From Chloroflexota bacterium (GTDB lineage Bacteria; Chloroflexota; UBA5177; JANWHV01), in contig JAQBPC010000170.1 of the NCBI GenBank assembly GCA_028287725.1, positions 1 through 7,385 of the forward strand: a stretch of DNA of 7,385 nt. The letters are read 5' to 3'. This document shows positions 5,416 through 7,385 of this stretch, one piece after another; position 1 is the stretch's first letter, and every line of letters begins with the position of its first letter. The notes beneath the pieces were generated by a model. It ran no database searches and was not told the DNA's origin. It saw only the letters and a program-made list of their open reading frames with translations. Both the position numbers and the translations under genes were made by a program.

Positions 5416-6873
5416 ATGACCATGCCCACTGAAAGTCCTAACTCGGCGCTCTCTCCGCGCGCGCTGGCCGCGCTCGCGACGGCGTTTGCGCGCCATGGAA
5501 AGAGCATTTACCTGGTCGGCGGCATCGTGCGAGACCGCTTACTTGGGCGCGAATCCGCCGATTACGACTTCACCACGGACGCCGAGCCGGAGGAAACCAA
5601 GCGCATCTTGCGCGCGGTGAGCGACAACGTCTTTCAGCCGGGCGAGCGGTACGGCACGATCAGCGCAACCATCGAGGGACACGACGTCCAGATCACAACC
5701 TTCCGAGGGGACAAGTACGCACCTGGCTCACGGAAGCCGGAGGTGTGGTACGGCGTGTCGCTGGAAGAGGACCTGGCACGCCGTGACTTTACGATCAATG
5801 CCATGGCGCTCCGATTGGACGAGTCGGGCGAAACGTTTGAGGCAGGCCCCCACTCCGCCGAATTGCGCGGCCGGCTCGCCGATCCTTTTCATGGGCAGGA
5901 GGATCTCGAGCATCGCGTGATCCGTGCGGTAGGGGAACCGGCGGAGCGCTTTGCCGAGGATCCGTTGCGCCTGCTGCGGGCGGTGCGCCAGGCTACCCAG
6001 CTCGAATTCACCATTGATCCCGGTACCGCGGAGGCGATCACGGCCGGCGCCCAGGGGCTGGCTACGATCAGTGGCGAGCGGATCGGACAGGAGATGGAGA
6101 AGCTGCTGCTGGCCGCGCGTCCCTCCTATGGCATCCGCTTATTGGTCGATCTCGGCCTGATTTCCTACATTATCCCCGAGCTCCTCCCCATGGTGGAGAT
6201 GCAACGGCGGCCGGGACGCCGGCACAAGGATGTGTTCGCGCACGTGATGCAGGTGCTGGACAAGACACCACCAAGCCGCGAGCTCCGCTGGGCCGGACTG
6301 CTGCACGACATCGCCAAGCCGGCAACGATGCGCATCATCAACGGCGAGGTGCACTTCTTTGGGCATGAGGTCCTTGGCGCTCGCATTGCGAAAGAGGTGC
6401 TGACGCGTCTGAAGTATGATCATGCCTTGATTGAGTCGGTGACCTCGCTCGTGGGCCAGCACATGCGGATCAATACATATAGTGATTGGACCGATGGGGC
6501 GGTACGCCGCTTCATGCGTGACGCCGGGCCGCAGTTGGAGAACCTCTTTGCTCTTTCGCGCGCGGATATCACCAGTCACCGCTTTGAGCGGGTCCGTGCC
6601 GTGCTGCAGACCGTGGATGCGCTGGAAGCCCGGTGCAGGCAACTCGAGGAGCAGGCGGAAATCGCCAAAATGCACAGCCCGCTCGACGGCGTGGCATTGA
6701 TGGCGCTGACCGGACGCCCACCCGGCCGGTGGATTGCGCGGGTGAAGGACTTCTTGCTCGATCTCGTGCTCGATGGCGAGCTCGACATGGACGATGTCGC
6801 GACCGGCGAGGCCTTAGCGCGTGCCTTTCTCGCGATCCGTTATGGCTGGCCGCCGGCCGAGGGTACGGCGTGA
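5416..6873 (+). CDS. cca: CCA-adding / poly(A) polymerase family tRNA nucleotidyltransferase with HD domain
   Basis: The enzyme family adds or repairs the 3'-CCA end of tRNA using CTP and ATP. With this start it has 485 residues. The class II nucleotidyltransferase head shows L-V-G-G-I-V-R-D at 33-40 and D-Y-D at 49-51, whose aspartates bind the catalytic metals. R-R-D-F-T-I-N-A-M-A at 122-131 is the conserved RRDFTxN motif, and E-D-P-L-R-L-L-R-A at 181-189 is the nucleotide-template motif. An HD domain follows, with H-K-D-V-F-A-H at 270-276, L-L-H-D-I-A-K-P at 295-302 and G-H-E at 316-318, suggesting a phosphohydrolase activity as in HD-bearing relatives. The C-terminus is helical. The start is uncertain: GTG 5389, ATG 5416 and ATG 5422 are in frame and none has a good ribosome site. 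A strict A-adding or poly(A) polymerase specificity cannot be excluded from motifs alone. Confidence 0.93.
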   Translation: MTMPTESPNSALSPRALAALATAFARHGKSIYLVGGIVRDRLLGRESADYDFTTDAEPEETKRILRAVSDNVFQPGERYGTISATIEGHDVQITTFRGDKYAPGSRKPEVWYGVSLEEDLARRDFTINAMALRLDESGETFEAGPHSAELRGRLADPFHGQEDLEHRVIRAVGEPAERFAEDPLRLLRAVRQATQLEFTIDPGTAEAITAGAQGLATISGERIGQEMEKLLLAARPSYGIRLLVDLGLISYIIPELLPMVEMQRRPGRRHKDVFAHVMQVLDKTPPSRELRWAGLLHDIAKPATMRIINGEVHFFGHEVLGARIAKEVLTRLKYDHALIESVTSLVGQHMRINTYSDWTDGAVRRFMRDAGPQLENLFALSRADITSHRFERVRAVLQTVDALEARCRQLEEQAEIAKMHSPLDGVALMALTGRPPGRWIARVKDFLLDLVLDGELDMDDVATGEALARAFLAIRYGWPPAEGTA

Positions 6874-7385
6874 GTAACGCGACGTTGGCGCCCACGCTTG
6901 ACCTGCTGCGCAAGGTGCTGGGTCTCGAGATCCGGCAGGGTTATCGGAACCGCTCCACCAGCGGCGCCGGCATCCATACCTTTTTCCGCTTGCAGTTCGA
7001 GAAGTATGAGTTTGACGAGGCTATGTGGGCCACGGCCGAGAGCATCCTTGCGTACCTCAGGCGGTACGAGGCTGCCGCGAGCGTGGAGGAGCGGGAGCGT
7101 CTCGTCCAGGTGATGCTCAAGAAGCTGAATGCGACGCAAGGGCGCACGCAAGATGGGCAACCCGCAGTCGACGCTAAACCGTCGGGGGAGCCGGCCGGCA
7201 GTTCGCCTACCGCCCCGCCGCTGGTGACGGCGACCAGCAAGCCATCGACCGCGATGGAGAAGCCCGTTGCACACGTGACGCCATCCGAACGGCACGAGAC
7301 GAGAGGACGCGAGCCCGAGACCGTACATGAGGCGCCACGTCAAGACCCTCTCGATCTGCAGCTTGAGCCAAACGGGAAAGCATCC
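6870..7385 (+). CDS. recG: Probable ATP-dependent DNA helicase RecG, N-terminal part (runs off right edge)
   Basis: An open frame begins at GTG 6870, which overlaps the cca stop as GTGA, and runs 172 codons to the edge. GAGGG lies 6 bases upstream. The first 90 residues are helical: L-D-L-L-R-K-V-L-G-L-E-I-R-Q-G-Y-R-N-R near 10-28, then F-F-R-L-Q-F at 39-44, then S-V-E-E-R-E-R-L-V-Q-V-M-L at 77-89. This resembles the N-terminal extension of RecG proteins from Chloroflexota, which start with a L-E-x-x-x-G-[YF]-x-[ND]-R segment and an E-E-R helix before the wedge domain. From about residue 95 the chain is a Pro/Ser/Thr-rich linker. The wedge and helicase motifs are not in the window, so the call rests on recalled N-terminal similarity and context. 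RecG remodels stalled forks and Holliday junctions. An unrelated protein with this N-terminus remains possible. Confidence 0.55.
   Translation, partial: MSNATLAPTLDLLRKVLGLEIRQGYRNRSTSGAGIHTFFRLQFEKYEFDEAMWATAESILAYLRRYEAAASVEERERLVQVMLKKLNATQGRTQDGQPAVDAKPSGEPAGSSPTAPPLVTATSKPSTAMEKPVAHVTPSERHETRGREPETVHEAPRQDPLDLQLEPNGKAS

Noticed and set aside
6139..6675. Long minus-strand frame opposite the tRNA nucleotidyltransferase
   Set aside because: It is antisense to the conserved HD domain; high GC commonly leaves such frames open.
6840..7343. Minus-strand frame of 167 codons opposite the recG start
   Set aside because: It is antisense to a frame with a good start, a ribosome site and an overlap with cca. 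The product is rich in Arg and Gly with no motif.

Overview
The window looks like bacterial chromosome of fairly high GC. The best guess for the host is Chloroflexota, for example a Ktedonobacteria- or Thermomicrobia-like lineage. That guess rests on two family-level resemblances recalled without a search: the extended N-terminus of a RecG-like helicase at the right edge, and a C-Y-L-x-L ... C ... C-x-S ... C motif in a cysteine-rich protein. The phylum is an inference.

The left part (1-1419) is read on the minus strand. It holds a CheW-type coupling protein followed, with an ATGA stop/start overlap, by a membrane receptor with a Cache-like sensor region. The receptor runs off the left edge, so its expected HAMP and signalling domains lie outside. 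Together they form a small chemotaxis-type signalling operon. The 387-base region 1420-1806 separates it from the next gene and carries candidate promoters pointing both ways.

The middle holds a convergent pair. A 618-residue plus-strand TPR protein (1807-3663) has an unrecognised N-terminal domain, four TPR-like units, a long Pro/Ala/Ser-rich linker containing four in-frame 33-bp repeats, and one C-terminal TPR unit. It ends head-on against a minus-strand 12-cysteine protein (3660-4334), and their stop codons share three bases. No function is known for either protein from the sequence.

The 244-base region 4335-4578 is the main regulatory area. It carries a good sigma70-like promoter for the cysteine-rich gene, with an inverted repeat lying in the promoter spacer and -35 box, and a perfect 21-bp direct repeat whose copies begin 72 bp apart.

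The right part (4579-7385) is a compact plus-strand run: an alpha/beta hydrolase with an intact Ser-Asp-His triad, a CCA-adding/poly(A) polymerase-family tRNA nucleotidyltransferase with an HD domain, and the start of a probable RecG helicase whose GTG overlaps the preceding stop as GTGA. This looks like a housekeeping operon. I see no mobile element, CRISPR array, rRNA or tRNA gene in the window.
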